A DNA stretch of 64,000 nucleotides from CAJXZP01 sp963974475. GTDB lineage: Bacteria > Bacteroidota > Bacteroidia > Flavobacteriales_G > Salibacteraceae. Shown here piece by piece: positions 8,263 through 16,127 of the stretch. The notes beneath the pieces are model-generated. The model was not told the DNA's origin and did no database searches. It saw only the letters and a program-made list of their open reading frames with translations. Both the position numbers and the translations under genes were made by a program. The DNA is taken from positions 62,001-126,000 of the forward strand of contig CAXBCR010000006.1 in the NCBI GenBank assembly GCA_963974475.1, in the 5' to 3' direction. Position 1 is the stretch's first letter. Each line of letters opens with the position of its first letter.

Positions 8263-9741
8263 ATGAGTTCATCCAATCCATATTTCCAGTTCAACGAGGA
8301 AGTATTCAGCAAAATAGAAAAGTCAGGTATTTCTACGTTTTTTGAAATGCACCCCATTTTCACCCCTGTGGTAACCGCTGGAGAAAACCTTCACGTTGAC
8401 TCTTATGTAATAGGTGGATGGGTACGAGATTTATTGCTGAATAGGCCATCCAAAGATGTGGATATTGTGACTCCGGAAAATGGCATTCAATTAGCCCAAG
8501 AAACCGCACAAGTAATTGGCGATGTTCATGTGAATATTTTTAAGAATTTTGGAACCGCAATGGTAAAAACACCAGAAATAGAATATGAATTTGTTGGCGC
8601 TCGTAAAGAAAGCTACCGTTCGGATTCTAGAAATCCCGATGTGGAGCAGGGTACATTAAATGATGACCAAAAAAGACGCGATTTCACCATTAATACTTTA
8701 TCTATTGGATTAAGTGGCGCGAACAAGGGGAAACTAATGGATCCATTTAATGGGATTGAAGATTTAAAAAATGGGATTTTAAGGACCCCTCTAGACCCCA
8801 TTAAAACGTATGCGGATGACCCATTGCGAATGATGCGAGCTATTCGATTTGCATCCCAATTTAATTTTAAAATTGATACGCCTTCATTTCAAGCTATTGC
8901 GTCCCAAAAAGAACGGATACACATTATTTCGAAGGAACGCATTCATGTGGAATTGGAGAAAATTATGCTTTCGCCCAAACCATCGGTTGGATTTCTTTTA
9001 TTAGAAAAAACAGGACTCTTAAAAATCTTAATTCCAGAGCTCACTGCGCTTAAAGGAGTAACCGAAGAAGAAGGGCAAACTCACAAAGAAAACTTTTACC
9101 ATACCTTAGAAGTGGTAGATAATATTTCTAAAAGCACAGATAATGTTTGGTTGCGTTATGCAGCGTTGTTTCATGATATTGGCAAAGCACCCACAAAACG
9201 ATTTGACCCAAAAGTGGGATTCACATTTCATGGCCATGAAGCCTTAGGTGCCAAAATGATTACCAAAATTTTTAAACGATTAAAACTACCGTTAGATCAT
9301 AAATTAAAATATGTAAAAAAGATGGTTTTCATGAGCTCTCGCCCTATTGCGTTGGTAAATGATAACGTTTCTGATTCAGGGGTTAGAAGACTACTTTTTG
9401 ATGCCGGTGAAGATATTGAGGACCTAATGATATTGTGTGACGCAGATATCACTTCTAAAAATCCGTATCGTGTAAAAAAATACCGTCAAAACTTTGTACG
9501 TGTACGTGAAAAAATGAAGGAAGTGGAAGAACGTGATCATGTCACTAATTTTCAACCTCCCATTTCAGGTCAACAAATAATGGATGCTTTCAATTTAAAA
9601 CCATGTCGGGAAATTGGAACCATTAAATCACAAATCAAGGAGGCTATATTGGAAGGAAGTATAAAAAATGAAGCTTCAGAAGCGTTTGATTTGATGCAAA
9701 AAATTGGCAAAGAATTAGGCCTTAATTTAGCAAAAGGATAA
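8263..9741 (+). CDS. CCA tRNA nucleotidyltransferase with HD domain
   Basis: Class II tRNA nucleotidyltransferase, which builds or repairs the 3' CCA end of tRNAs. The 492-residue protein shows the polymerase-beta-like head YVIGGWVRDLLLN (GG at 51-52) with the metal-binding D65 and D67 in KDVDIVT, the ERIHVELEKIM neck motif, and a C-terminal HD domain with AALFHDIGK. It has its own promoter. The downstream gene has a separate -7 box just after this stop, and miaA, another tRNA-modifying gene, lies two genes on. CCA addition and A-addition subtypes cannot be separated by eye. Confidence 0.93.
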   Translation: MSSSNPYFQFNEEVFSKIEKSGISTFFEMHPIFTPVVTAGENLHVDSYVIGGWVRDLLLNRPSKDVDIVTPENGIQLAQETAQVIGDVHVNIFKNFGTAMVKTPEIEYEFVGARKESYRSDSRNPDVEQGTLNDDQKRRDFTINTLSIGLSGANKGKLMDPFNGIEDLKNGILRTPLDPIKTYADDPLRMMRAIRFASQFNFKIDTPSFQAIASQKERIHIISKERIHVELEKIMLSPKPSVGFLLLEKTGLLKILIPELTALKGVTEEEGQTHKENFYHTLEVVDNISKSTDNVWLRYAALFHDIGKAPTKRFDPKVGFTFHGHEALGAKMITKIFKRLKLPLDHKLKYVKKMVFMSSRPIALVNDNVSDSGVRRLLFDAGEDIEDLMILCDADITSKNPYRVKKYRQNFVRVREKMKEVEERDHVTNFQPPISGQQIMDAFNLKPCREIGTIKSQIKEAILEGSIKNEASEAFDLMQKIGKELGLNLAKG

Positions 9742-9749
9742 TACTTTTG
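9742..9749 (+). promoter_or_regulatory. -7 box for the pRiA4b ORF-3-like gene
   Basis: TACTTTTG overlaps the end of the CCA-enzyme stop region and lies 20 bases before the ATG at 9770. No good -33 box is seen at the usual spacing. Confidence 0.45.
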
Positions 9750-9769
9750 CACCGAAAATAAAGAAATAG

Positions 9770-10309
9770 ATGAGCACAACATTAAGATTACGCGTATTAG
9801 TTGACACAGAAGGAGATGGAAATGTATTCCGGGATATTGAAATGCCGGCTAATGCTAGTTTTGAGGAGTTGCATCTTGCTATACAGGACCAATTTGATTT
9901 TGATAATTCTCAAATGGCTTCCTTTTACGAATCGGATGAAGATTGGGAACGAGGTGAAGAAATCATGTTAATGGACATGAGCATGGACGATAAGCAAGAA
10001 ATTCGCTTAATGAGAGACACCTTAATCGGAGAAATCTTGAGTAAACCAGAACAAAAAATGCTTTACATTTTTGATTTCTTGGTGATGTGGACCTTTTTTG
10101 TGGAAGTTGTTTCTGTAGGAAAATTTTCTGAAGACGTAGAATATCCAAATATTTTGCTTTCTGTAGGTGATGCCCCAGATCAGAATTCAAAATCAGCTGA
10201 AGATTTATTTGGTTCCATGAAATCAGAAATGATGCCCGGAATGGATGATGATGAAGACGATGATGATTACGATGAGTTTGATATGGAAAACAACTACCCA
10301 TCTTATTAA
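9770..10309 (+). CDS. Plasmid pRiA4b ORF-3-like family protein
   Basis: The 179-residue product begins with the typical block of this family: LRLRVLVDTEGDGNVFRDIEMPANASFEELHLAIQ split across two strands and a helix, where an aliphatic-aromatic RxIxVPANxTFxxLHxxIQ pattern is expected. The end is very acidic (MDDDEDDDDYDEFDMENN). The family was first seen on the pRiA4b plasmid and as an IS1096 passenger but is common as a chromosomal gene in Bacteroidota; its role is unknown. It ends 3 bases before the TTG of miaA, so the two are probably co-transcribed. Nothing nearby looks like an insertion sequence. Confidence 0.75.
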   Translation: MSTTLRLRVLVDTEGDGNVFRDIEMPANASFEELHLAIQDQFDFDNSQMASFYESDEDWERGEEIMLMDMSMDDKQEIRLMRDTLIGEILSKPEQKMLYIFDFLVMWTFFVEVVSVGKFSEDVEYPNILLSVGDAPDQNSKSAEDLFGSMKSEMMPGMDDDEDDDDYDEFDMENNYPSY

Positions 10310-10312
10310 GAC

Positions 10313-11203
10313 TTGAAAAAACTTATTGTAATAACGGGTGCCACAGCTTGCGGAAAAACTTCCGTAAGTGTTGCTCTGGCTCAACGATTACAAACCGAAA
10401 TAGTTTCTTGTGATTCGCGTCAATTCTATAAAGAAATGGCGATTGGCACAGCCAAACCCACGGTAAATGAAATGGATGGAGTAATTCATCATTTTGTCGA
10501 TTCTCATTCCATTACCGATGAAATTAATGCTGGAGAATTTGAACGATTGGCGCTTCCATTAATTAACAGGCTTTTTCTTACCCATGATAATCTAATTCTT
10601 ACCGGTGGCTCAGGATTATTTATTGATGCAATCGTGAATGGTTTTGATGATATGCCAAAAATTGAACCCGAACTTAGGTTACAGTTAAACAATACATTTA
10701 AAAGCAAGGGTATCGAACCTCTTTTTGCCCAATTACAATCATTGGATCCTACATATGCCAATTCAATGGATAGTAAAAATCCTAAGCGCATTATTCGAGC
10801 TCTGGAGATTTGCTTAAGCGGCCCCAAGACGTATTCTGAATTACGAACAGGTCAAAAAGCACATCGCGATTTTGAAGTACAAAAAATAGTATTGGACCGA
10901 CCCAGAGAAGAATTATACGCGCGCATTAATAAACGTGTTGACCTTATGATTGCAGAAGGTTTAGAGCAAGAAGTAAGGTCGCTTATTCCATTTAGACATC
11001 TCAGTTCACTGCAAACAGTAGGATATCGGGAATTATTTGAGTTTTTTGATGATGAGATTACGTTAGACCGTGCTATTGAATTAATAAAACAAAACTCCCG
11101 CAGATACGCCAAAAGACAACTCACGTGGTTTAGACGAGACTCAAACTATAATTGGATTAATGCAGATGATAGCAACGCTCTTTATTCCTTAATCGAAGGG
11201 TGA
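10313..11203 (+). CDS. miaA: tRNA dimethylallyltransferase
   Basis: MiaA transfers a dimethylallyl group to N6 of A37 in tRNAs reading UNN codons. The 296-residue protein has the P-loop GATACGKT (residues 9-16), the catalytic CDSRQFY (D34) and the downstream GTAKPT motif, then GGSGLFIDAIVNG and the C-terminal RRYAKRQLTWFRRD typical of the family. Translation starts at TTG, three bases after the preceding stop; no ATG is available at the right place. The operon with the pRiA4b ORF-3-like gene is inferred from spacing. The substrate DMAPP is also the precursor of the carotenoids made by the crt cluster in this window. Confidence 0.96.
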   Translation: MKKLIVITGATACGKTSVSVALAQRLQTEIVSCDSRQFYKEMAIGTAKPTVNEMDGVIHHFVDSHSITDEINAGEFERLALPLINRLFLTHDNLILTGGSGLFIDAIVNGFDDMPKIEPELRLQLNNTFKSKGIEPLFAQLQSLDPTYANSMDSKNPKRIIRALEICLSGPKTYSELRTGQKAHRDFEVQKIVLDRPREELYARINKRVDLMIAEGLEQEVRSLIPFRHLSSLQTVGYRELFEFFDDEITLDRAIELIKQNSRRYAKRQLTWFRRDSNYNWINADDSNALYSLIEG

Positions 11204-11252
11204 AAATTGATTCCAGCACATGGCTGAATTATACACCAAAAAAAAACGCGAA

Positions 11253-12260
11253 TTACCATTCCCATCCAATTCCCGAATTAAAAACATAATCCACATTACT
11301 TGCCCCCGTGGTAGGTTGATTATCATAATTGACTGTTATCCCACTTTTAACGTAGAAATCTAACGGTAAATCATATTTTAAATCAACATTTACATCCGTT
11401 CTAAACCTACCTTTTTCCGTAATACCAGGATACGCAGTTGCTTTAGTGAAAAAACTCAAATCGCCAAAATCAAATAGGTTTAACTCCGTTACAAAAAATG
11501 CTTCCATACTCTTTTTATCCCCTTCGGCACTTGCAAAATTTTCAGAAATAAATGCGGTACCACCAGCAACACTCCAATACCACTTGTTTGAATGCACTAA
11601 ATAATATCCCAAACCTACTCTTCCATTTAAACGTAGATCTAATAATTGCTCGGTATTAGACAAATAATCCACAGATGCGGTAAGAAACCAATCTTTAGGT
11701 AAAAATAGGTTTCCGGTAACACCACCATCATTTCGTTTTGTTGGCGCAACAGAATCTTGGGTAGAATTTAAAGAATTGAATCTCGCATCCATTGACCAAT
11801 ATTCACCGAGATAACCCAGGCCTGCATTCACATTAAATTGTTTCAAATTTTTAGCTTTTGTCAAACTAAACCCAACATCCACTTTGGCATAAACTTGACT
11901 CCAAAACCCATCTTCCAATGATTTCAAATAAACAATCTGATGTCTTGGTACTTTTACCACACCCTCTTCGGTACGTAAACTTAATCCCGTTGAATCTCCA
12001 TCCGAGACTGAACCTGTAAAGCGAACTCCATCAGATGTAGTAATTAAAAATTCTGTTGCCGTGCTAAGCGTTTTCACCCCCTTCCACTCTATTTTGAAAT
12101 CTGAATCACTATAATCCGTTTTAAAACTTATTACCCCTCTATCTAACGACTTTAATTCACCAATAATTTGGTCCCCGTTAATAAAGGAAATAGTGTCTTG
12201 GGTAAATCCAACATAATTCAATAATGAAAATGTGAATATCAGAATTAATTGCTTTTTCAT
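11253..12260 (-). CDS. DUF481 family outer-membrane protein
   Basis: The 335-residue product has a signal peptide (MKKQLILIFTFSLLNYVGFTQ), an N-terminal beta-rich segment with GD(Q/G)xxxGxLKSL-type repeats (residues 25-115) and a C-terminal barrel-like region of alternating strands ending in an aromatic Trp (GIGWEW). The C-terminal part matches the DUF481 (YdiY-like) family of putative outer-membrane porin-like proteins, function unknown. It is transcribed divergently from the Cys-rich lipoprotein gene and convergently with miaA. Barrel and membrane location are inferred from the family and the end residues. Confidence 0.8.
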   Translation of the reverse strand: MKKQLILIFTFSLLNYVGFTQDTISFINGDQIIGELKSLDRGVISFKTDYSDSDFKIEWKGVKTLSTATEFLITTSDGVRFTGSVSDGDSTGLSLRTEEGVVKVPRHQIVYLKSLEDGFWSQVYAKVDVGFSLTKAKNLKQFNVNAGLGYLGEYWSMDARFNSLNSTQDSVAPTKRNDGGVTGNLFLPKDWFLTASVDYLSNTEQLLDLRLNGRVGLGYYLVHSNKWYWSVAGGTAFISENFASAEGDKKSMEAFFVTELNLFDFGDLSFFTKATAYPGITEKGRFRTDVNVDLKYDLPLDFYVKSGITVNYDNQPTTGASNVDYVFNSGIGWEW

Positions 12261-12379
12261 TTCGTTTGATTTTTGACAAACATAATTAATCCTATTTTTT
12301 CTTAATCAAAAGAATCCTAATAATTTAACAATTTCATTTTGGTATAAATGTTACTTTTACCGCAAACAAAAAAAATAAT

Positions 12380-12970
12380 ATGAAATTAAGAAAAATCACT
12401 CCATTTATACTTAGTGCTGTGCTAAGTGTTTTTTTACTAGCCACTGCCTGTTCTGAAACAAGCGAAAACACCCATAACGATTCCAATACGACTGAATCTG
12501 TAGATTCAACGAATGTTGCAAAAAAATGCAGCAAAGAATGTAAAAAGGGAGATAAAAAAAGCTGTTCCCAAGAACATAAATGCGAACACAAAAAAGATTG
12601 TAAAAAAGATGGCAAATGTAAACATGAGTGCACCAAAGGTGCCAAATGTGCTGGTAAAGAAGGATGCAAAAGCCCATGTTCTGAAAGTTGCAAAAAAGAC
12701 GGAAAATGTACTGCTGAATGCAAAGAGAAGTGTGAGAAAGCAGGATGCGCCAAAGACGGTAAATGCACGCACGATGCAGCTAAAGGTTGTACAAAAGGAA
12801 AAAAATGCTGTTCTAAAAAAGGAAAATGTACTGGTTCAAAATCATGTGAAAAGGGTGAATTAGATTCAGATAGCGCTAACGCAGAACACAAATGTGGCGA
12901 AGGAAAATGCGGACATGAAGAAGCTAATGAGCCAAAATGTGAAGAAGGTAAATGTGGGGAAGGAAAATAA
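12380..12970 (+). CDS. Cys/Lys-rich lipoprotein with C-terminal EGKCG motifs
   Basis: The 196-residue protein has a lipoprotein signal (FLLATAC, lipidated Cys at about residue 24), a Ser/Thr/Asn linker, then a body of almost only Lys, Cys, Gly, Glu and Ala: I count 26 cysteines including the lipidated one. Short repeats recur, such as KKDGKC (twice), AKDGKC and SKKGKC, and the end reads GEGKCG, then EEGKCGEGK. EGKCG repeats are known from HvfA-type precursors modified by MNIO (DUF692) enzymes into copper-binding oxazolone/thioamide peptides. No MNIO gene is in this window, and a plain metal- or thiol-buffering lipoprotein is equally possible. A near-consensus box TACTTTTA precedes it and a strong terminator follows. 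Confidence 0.75.
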   Translation: MKLRKITPFILSAVLSVFLLATACSETSENTHNDSNTTESVDSTNVAKKCSKECKKGDKKSCSQEHKCEHKKDCKKDGKCKHECTKGAKCAGKEGCKSPCSESCKKDGKCTAECKEKCEKAGCAKDGKCTHDAAKGCTKGKKCCSKKGKCTGSKSCEKGELDSDSANAEHKCGEGKCGHEEANEPKCEEGKCGEGK

Positions 12971-13070
12971 TCCTAAAGCCAACTAAAAACACTTGTGGTG
13001 ATAAAAAATCATGCAGTAATCACAACAATAATGATTCGCATTAATTTTTAAACATTACACTATGCTAGAG

Positions 13071-13104
13071 AAAGCCCCTTAATGCTATTAAGGGGCTTTT
13101 TTTT
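13071..13104 (+). terminator. Rho-independent terminator after the Cys-rich lipoprotein gene
   Basis: Perfect 12-bp arms AAAGCCCCTTAA / TTAAGGGGCTTT, TGCTA loop, eight T residues. It is 100 bases after the stop at 12970. Confidence 0.9.
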
Positions 13105-13160
13105 ATGCGCTAATTTTTTAACCCTTTATATTCAAATTTTAAAACGGTTTAATAATTAAA

Positions 13161-14123
13161 CTAAACCACTTCCCACATAGTATTTACGTAATATTTTTTA
13201 CTATCAAAAAAATTATTGGTGGTTGTAAACCCACAAGTGTTGGCAAGGCTCTTTAAGTTTCTGGTAGCATACTTTCTTGATATCTCTGTATGAATACATT
13301 CTCCTGATTCAAATTTCACTGCAAAATCTAAATCTTTAAAATTTACGGATTGGTCAGCTAAGGAAACAATATAGCTTCTAGCCTCTCCGGTTATGGGTTC
13401 GTATAACGCATAATGTTTAAACAATTTTAAATCAAAATTAGCCCCTAATTCCGCATTCATTCGATTCAACAAATTCATGTTAAACGAAGCCGTAATTCCA
13501 GGTTTATCATTATACGCATTCAATATAATCTCTGGGTCTTTTTTCAAATCTACACCTAGCAGTAACTTATCATTGGGTTTAAAATAGCTTTGTAATTTAG
13601 TCAGAAACCCTTCTAAGCTTACGGTATCAAAATTACCAATATTTGACCCTAAAAATAAAGTTACGTTCTTTCGTCCAGTAAATTGACCCATTTGTTTAAG
13701 CGCTTCAAAATAATCCATATTTAGAGGCTTCACATCCAGTTCCGGTACTTCACGATGCAACATATCGGTTAATTCTTCTAATATATTTTGCGAAATATCT
13801 ACTGGGTAATAAGTAAAATCAATTCCCTTTTTCAGAAAGTGCTTTAATAATACTTTCGTTTTAGCACCATCTCCTGCACCTAATTCAATCAAATTAAACG
13901 GTAATCCTTTTGGGCAAATACTATTAAAAATCTCCTCCTTTTGGGTTTCAAACACCTCCATTTCACAACGTGTGAGGTAATACTCGGGCATGGCCATAAT
14001 TTGTTGAAAAATGGCATCCCCTTTTGCATCATAAAAATATTTTGACATTAAGGTTTTCTGCGGTTTGCTTAAACCCGAAATGGTATCCACAGCAAACTGC
14101 GACAATTTTGTAATAATTTCCAT
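13161..14123 (-). CDS. egtD: L-histidine N-alpha-methyltransferase
   Basis: EgtD trimethylates the alpha-amino group of histidine to hercynine using S-adenosylmethionine, the first step of ergothioneine synthesis. The 320 residues match the family length. Visible are the N-terminal KYFYDAKGDAIFQQIMAMPEYY spanning two motifs (KYFYD, PEYYLTRCE), the SAM-binding LIELGAGDGAKT, and the MDYF / LFLGSNIGNF segments typical of this methyltransferase family. It lies 22 bases downstream of egtB on the same strand, forming a two-gene operon. Cytoplasmic. Confidence 0.93.
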   Translation of the reverse strand: MEIITKLSQFAVDTISGLSKPQKTLMSKYFYDAKGDAIFQQIMAMPEYYLTRCEMEVFETQKEEIFNSICPKGLPFNLIELGAGDGAKTKVLLKHFLKKGIDFTYYPVDISQNILEELTDMLHREVPELDVKPLNMDYFEALKQMGQFTGRKNVTLFLGSNIGNFDTVSLEGFLTKLQSYFKPNDKLLLGVDLKKDPEIILNAYNDKPGITASFNMNLLNRMNAELGANFDLKLFKHYALYEPITGEARSYIVSLADQSVNFKDLDFAVKFESGECIHTEISRKYATRNLKSLANTCGFTTTNNFFDSKKYYVNTMWEVV

Positions 14124-14145
14124 AAATAAATTTAGGTTCTTTGTT

Positions 14146-15315
14146 TTAATTTCTTTTGGCTAATCGAATCCCCGTAAACTGAGATTGATTATGCGGATGC
14201 CAAAAATTACGATAAGTATGACGACTATGATTTGGCGAAGTAGCCACAGATGCGCCACGTAATACCATTTGACTTATCATAAATTTACCATTATACTCCC
14301 CAATGGCTCCTTCTGCTTTGTTATAACCGGGATAGGCCAAATATGCGCTATTGGTCCACTCCCAACGGTGCCCCCATTCAAATTTATCTGAAGCAATTTC
14401 CCACTCAAATTCGGTTGGCAAACGCATTCCTTTCCATTCGGCATAAGCCCAAGCTTCATAATAACTAATATGTGTTACCGCCTTATGTGGGTCTATTTCC
14501 TCTAGTCCTGTTAGACTAAACTCAAACCATCCCCCATTAATATGACGCCAATATAAAGGCGAGTCAATTTCATTTTCTTGCAACCATGCCCATCCTTCAT
14601 CATGCCATAGATTAAAATCAGCATACGCCCCTGATTCTACAAATTCCATAAATTCTTCGTTGGTTACCAACCGGTCAGCTATCTCAAAATCGGCTACAAA
14701 TACCTTGTGTCTACTCAGCTCATTATCAAAACAAAAGTCATCACCTTTATGGCCAATTTCATAAATGCCTTCCTTAATAGATACAAAACCCATATCGCAC
14801 TTTTCAAGTACTCCATCTATTGGATTAATATCTGCATACACCGGAAACATCGGACTTATTCCTAAAATATACTTCAAATCAGACCAAAGTAACTCCTGAT
14901 GCTGTTGTTCATGTTGCAACCCCAATTCGATAATAGGCATCCATTTTTCATATTCTACTTGGGAAAGTAATTCCATAAACAAAACCATTTGGTCGTTTAC
15001 GTGCTCCCTATATTCTAAAATTCGTTCCACCCCAGGGCGGGTAATATCTCCCCTGCTATGCCTAGAAACTCGCTCCCCAATATTGTTATAATAGGAATTA
15101 AATAAATAATTGAATTGTTCATCAAAAACATCGTACTCTGGCAACACCTTTAAAACAAAGGTTTCAAAAAACCAAGTGGTGTGAGCTAAATGCCATTTTG
15201 GTGGGCTCACATCCACAATGGGTTGTGCTACATAATCTTCAATTTGTAACGGTTCACAAATTTTAACGGTATGATTTCGTATGGCTAAAAACCTATCGAT
15301 AAGCGCGTATTTCAT
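14146..15315 (-). CDS. egtB: Ergothioneine sulfoxide synthase
   Basis: EgtB is a non-heme iron enzyme that joins a thiol donor to hercynine with oxygen. The 389-residue protein has the DinB-like N-terminal domain (about 5-160) with probable iron ligands H45 in WHLAHTTWF and the pair H135 and H139 in HEQQHQE, then a formylglycine-generating-enzyme-like domain (about 190-385) with RLPTEFEWE and NFWHPHN. It is the first gene of the egtB-egtD operon. No C-terminal methyltransferase is fused, which favours EgtB over the ovothiol enzyme OvoA. No egtA, egtC or egtE lies nearby, so the donor may be cysteine, with the lyase step supplied elsewhere. Confidence 0.92.
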   Translation of the reverse strand: MKYALIDRFLAIRNHTVKICEPLQIEDYVAQPIVDVSPPKWHLAHTTWFFETFVLKVLPEYDVFDEQFNYLFNSYYNNIGERVSRHSRGDITRPGVERILEYREHVNDQMVLFMELLSQVEYEKWMPIIELGLQHEQQHQELLWSDLKYILGISPMFPVYADINPIDGVLEKCDMGFVSIKEGIYEIGHKGDDFCFDNELSRHKVFVADFEIADRLVTNEEFMEFVESGAYADFNLWHDEGWAWLQENEIDSPLYWRHINGGWFEFSLTGLEEIDPHKAVTHISYYEAWAYAEWKGMRLPTEFEWEIASDKFEWGHRWEWTNSAYLAYPGYNKAEGAIGEYNGKFMISQMVLRGASVATSPNHSRHTYRNFWHPHNQSQFTGIRLAKRN

Positions 15316-15432
15316 TTTTTATGGGTATTCTATTTTATACAATATTAACGGTCACAATTTCTCCTAAATGACAGCTAGGTGACGATTCTCTTAAAAATAC
15401 AAAAAAGGAGTTGTTCAAGCCAAAATTAATTT

Positions 15433-15453
15433 TATATTTGTTATGCAAGCATA
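15433..15453 (+). promoter_or_regulatory. Promoter and operator-like palindrome of the marR-type gene
   Basis: A consensus -7 box TATATTTG (15433-15440) is followed at once by the dyad TATGC-AA-GCATA (15442-15453). The dyad would cover the transcription start, an arrangement that fits autorepression by the MarR protein encoded downstream. The operator role is inference. Confidence 0.5.
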
Positions 15454-15519
15454 CTAATGTTTTGTATGTAGTGTAAATGATACTCCTTCACCCCAAATGT
15501 AAAATATAATTGGAATCAA

Positions 15520-16011
15520 ATGAATAAAACCAGTAATAATCATCTTCACAAAAGTGAAATTAAAATGAAGTCAACAGAAACATTTGATTTTCATATAAGA
15601 TGGGCATGGTATAAAATTTCACGGCTGTATAATACAATCGCTCAAGACTATGGCGTAAACATGTCAGTGGGATATGCACTTATTAAAATCGACCCTGAAA
15701 AAGGAACTCCCTCCACTAAATTGGGACCACTCATGGGAATGGAATCTAGAAGTTTGACACGTACATTAAAAGCAATGGAATTGGACAATCTTATTAAAAG
15801 AGTTCCTGACACCAAAGACAAACGTGTGATTCGCATAGTATTGACACCTTTCGGGTTAGAACAACGTGAAATTGCTAAAAGTGTAGTGATAAACTTCAAT
15901 ACCATTATCAACGATAAATTAAACGATACAGAAAAAGAAAATTTCTTTTCCTCTATTGGAAAAATCAATGAGGTATTGGAAGGTGAGCTTTTTAGAAAAC
16001 GCAAAAAATAA
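15520..16011 (+). CDS. MarR-family transcriptional regulator
   Basis: The 163-residue product has the winged helix-turn-helix layout of MarR: a recognition segment TKLGPLMGMESRSLTRTLKAME and the wing KRVPDTKDKRVIRIVLTPFG, flanked by dimerisation helices. An internal ATG at 15565 (MKSTETFDFHIRW) would give 148 residues, closer to the family norm. It sits directly upstream of a beta-oxidation operon on the same strand, so it probably represses those genes and responds to an acyl-CoA or fatty acid, as related regulators do; this is inference from position. The palindrome at its promoter suggests autoregulation. Confidence 0.9.
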   Translation: MNKTSNNHLHKSEIKMKSTETFDFHIRWAWYKISRLYNTIAQDYGVNMSVGYALIKIDPEKGTPSTKLGPLMGMESRSLTRTLKAMELDNLIKRVPDTKDKRVIRIVLTPFGLEQREIAKSVVINFNTIINDKLNDTEKENFFSSIGKINEVLEGELFRKRKK

Positions 16012-16127
16012 ACAGACTTCGGTCGATTAAATAAAAACAATCATAAATCGGGTAAATCGGAATTTAAAGAGGGGTAAATAACATTTATCTTTAAAACGAT
16101 TAACTAATTTATATAAACTCAAAATAA

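Noticed and set aside
9770..10309. Insertion-sequence passenger (IS1096 TnpR-like)
   Set aside because: The family name is historical; there is no transposase, terminal repeat or target duplication, and the gene is in an operon-like position before miaA.
12334..12891. Minus-strand frame of 185 codons opposite the Cys-rich lipoprotein
   Set aside because: It is the antisense of the Lys/Cys repeats, which yields a Phe/Leu/His-rich artefact; the plus strand has the lipobox, promoter-like box and terminator.
14146..15315. Ovothiol synthase OvoA
   Set aside because: The fused C-terminal methyltransferase of OvoA is absent, and a separate egtD follows.
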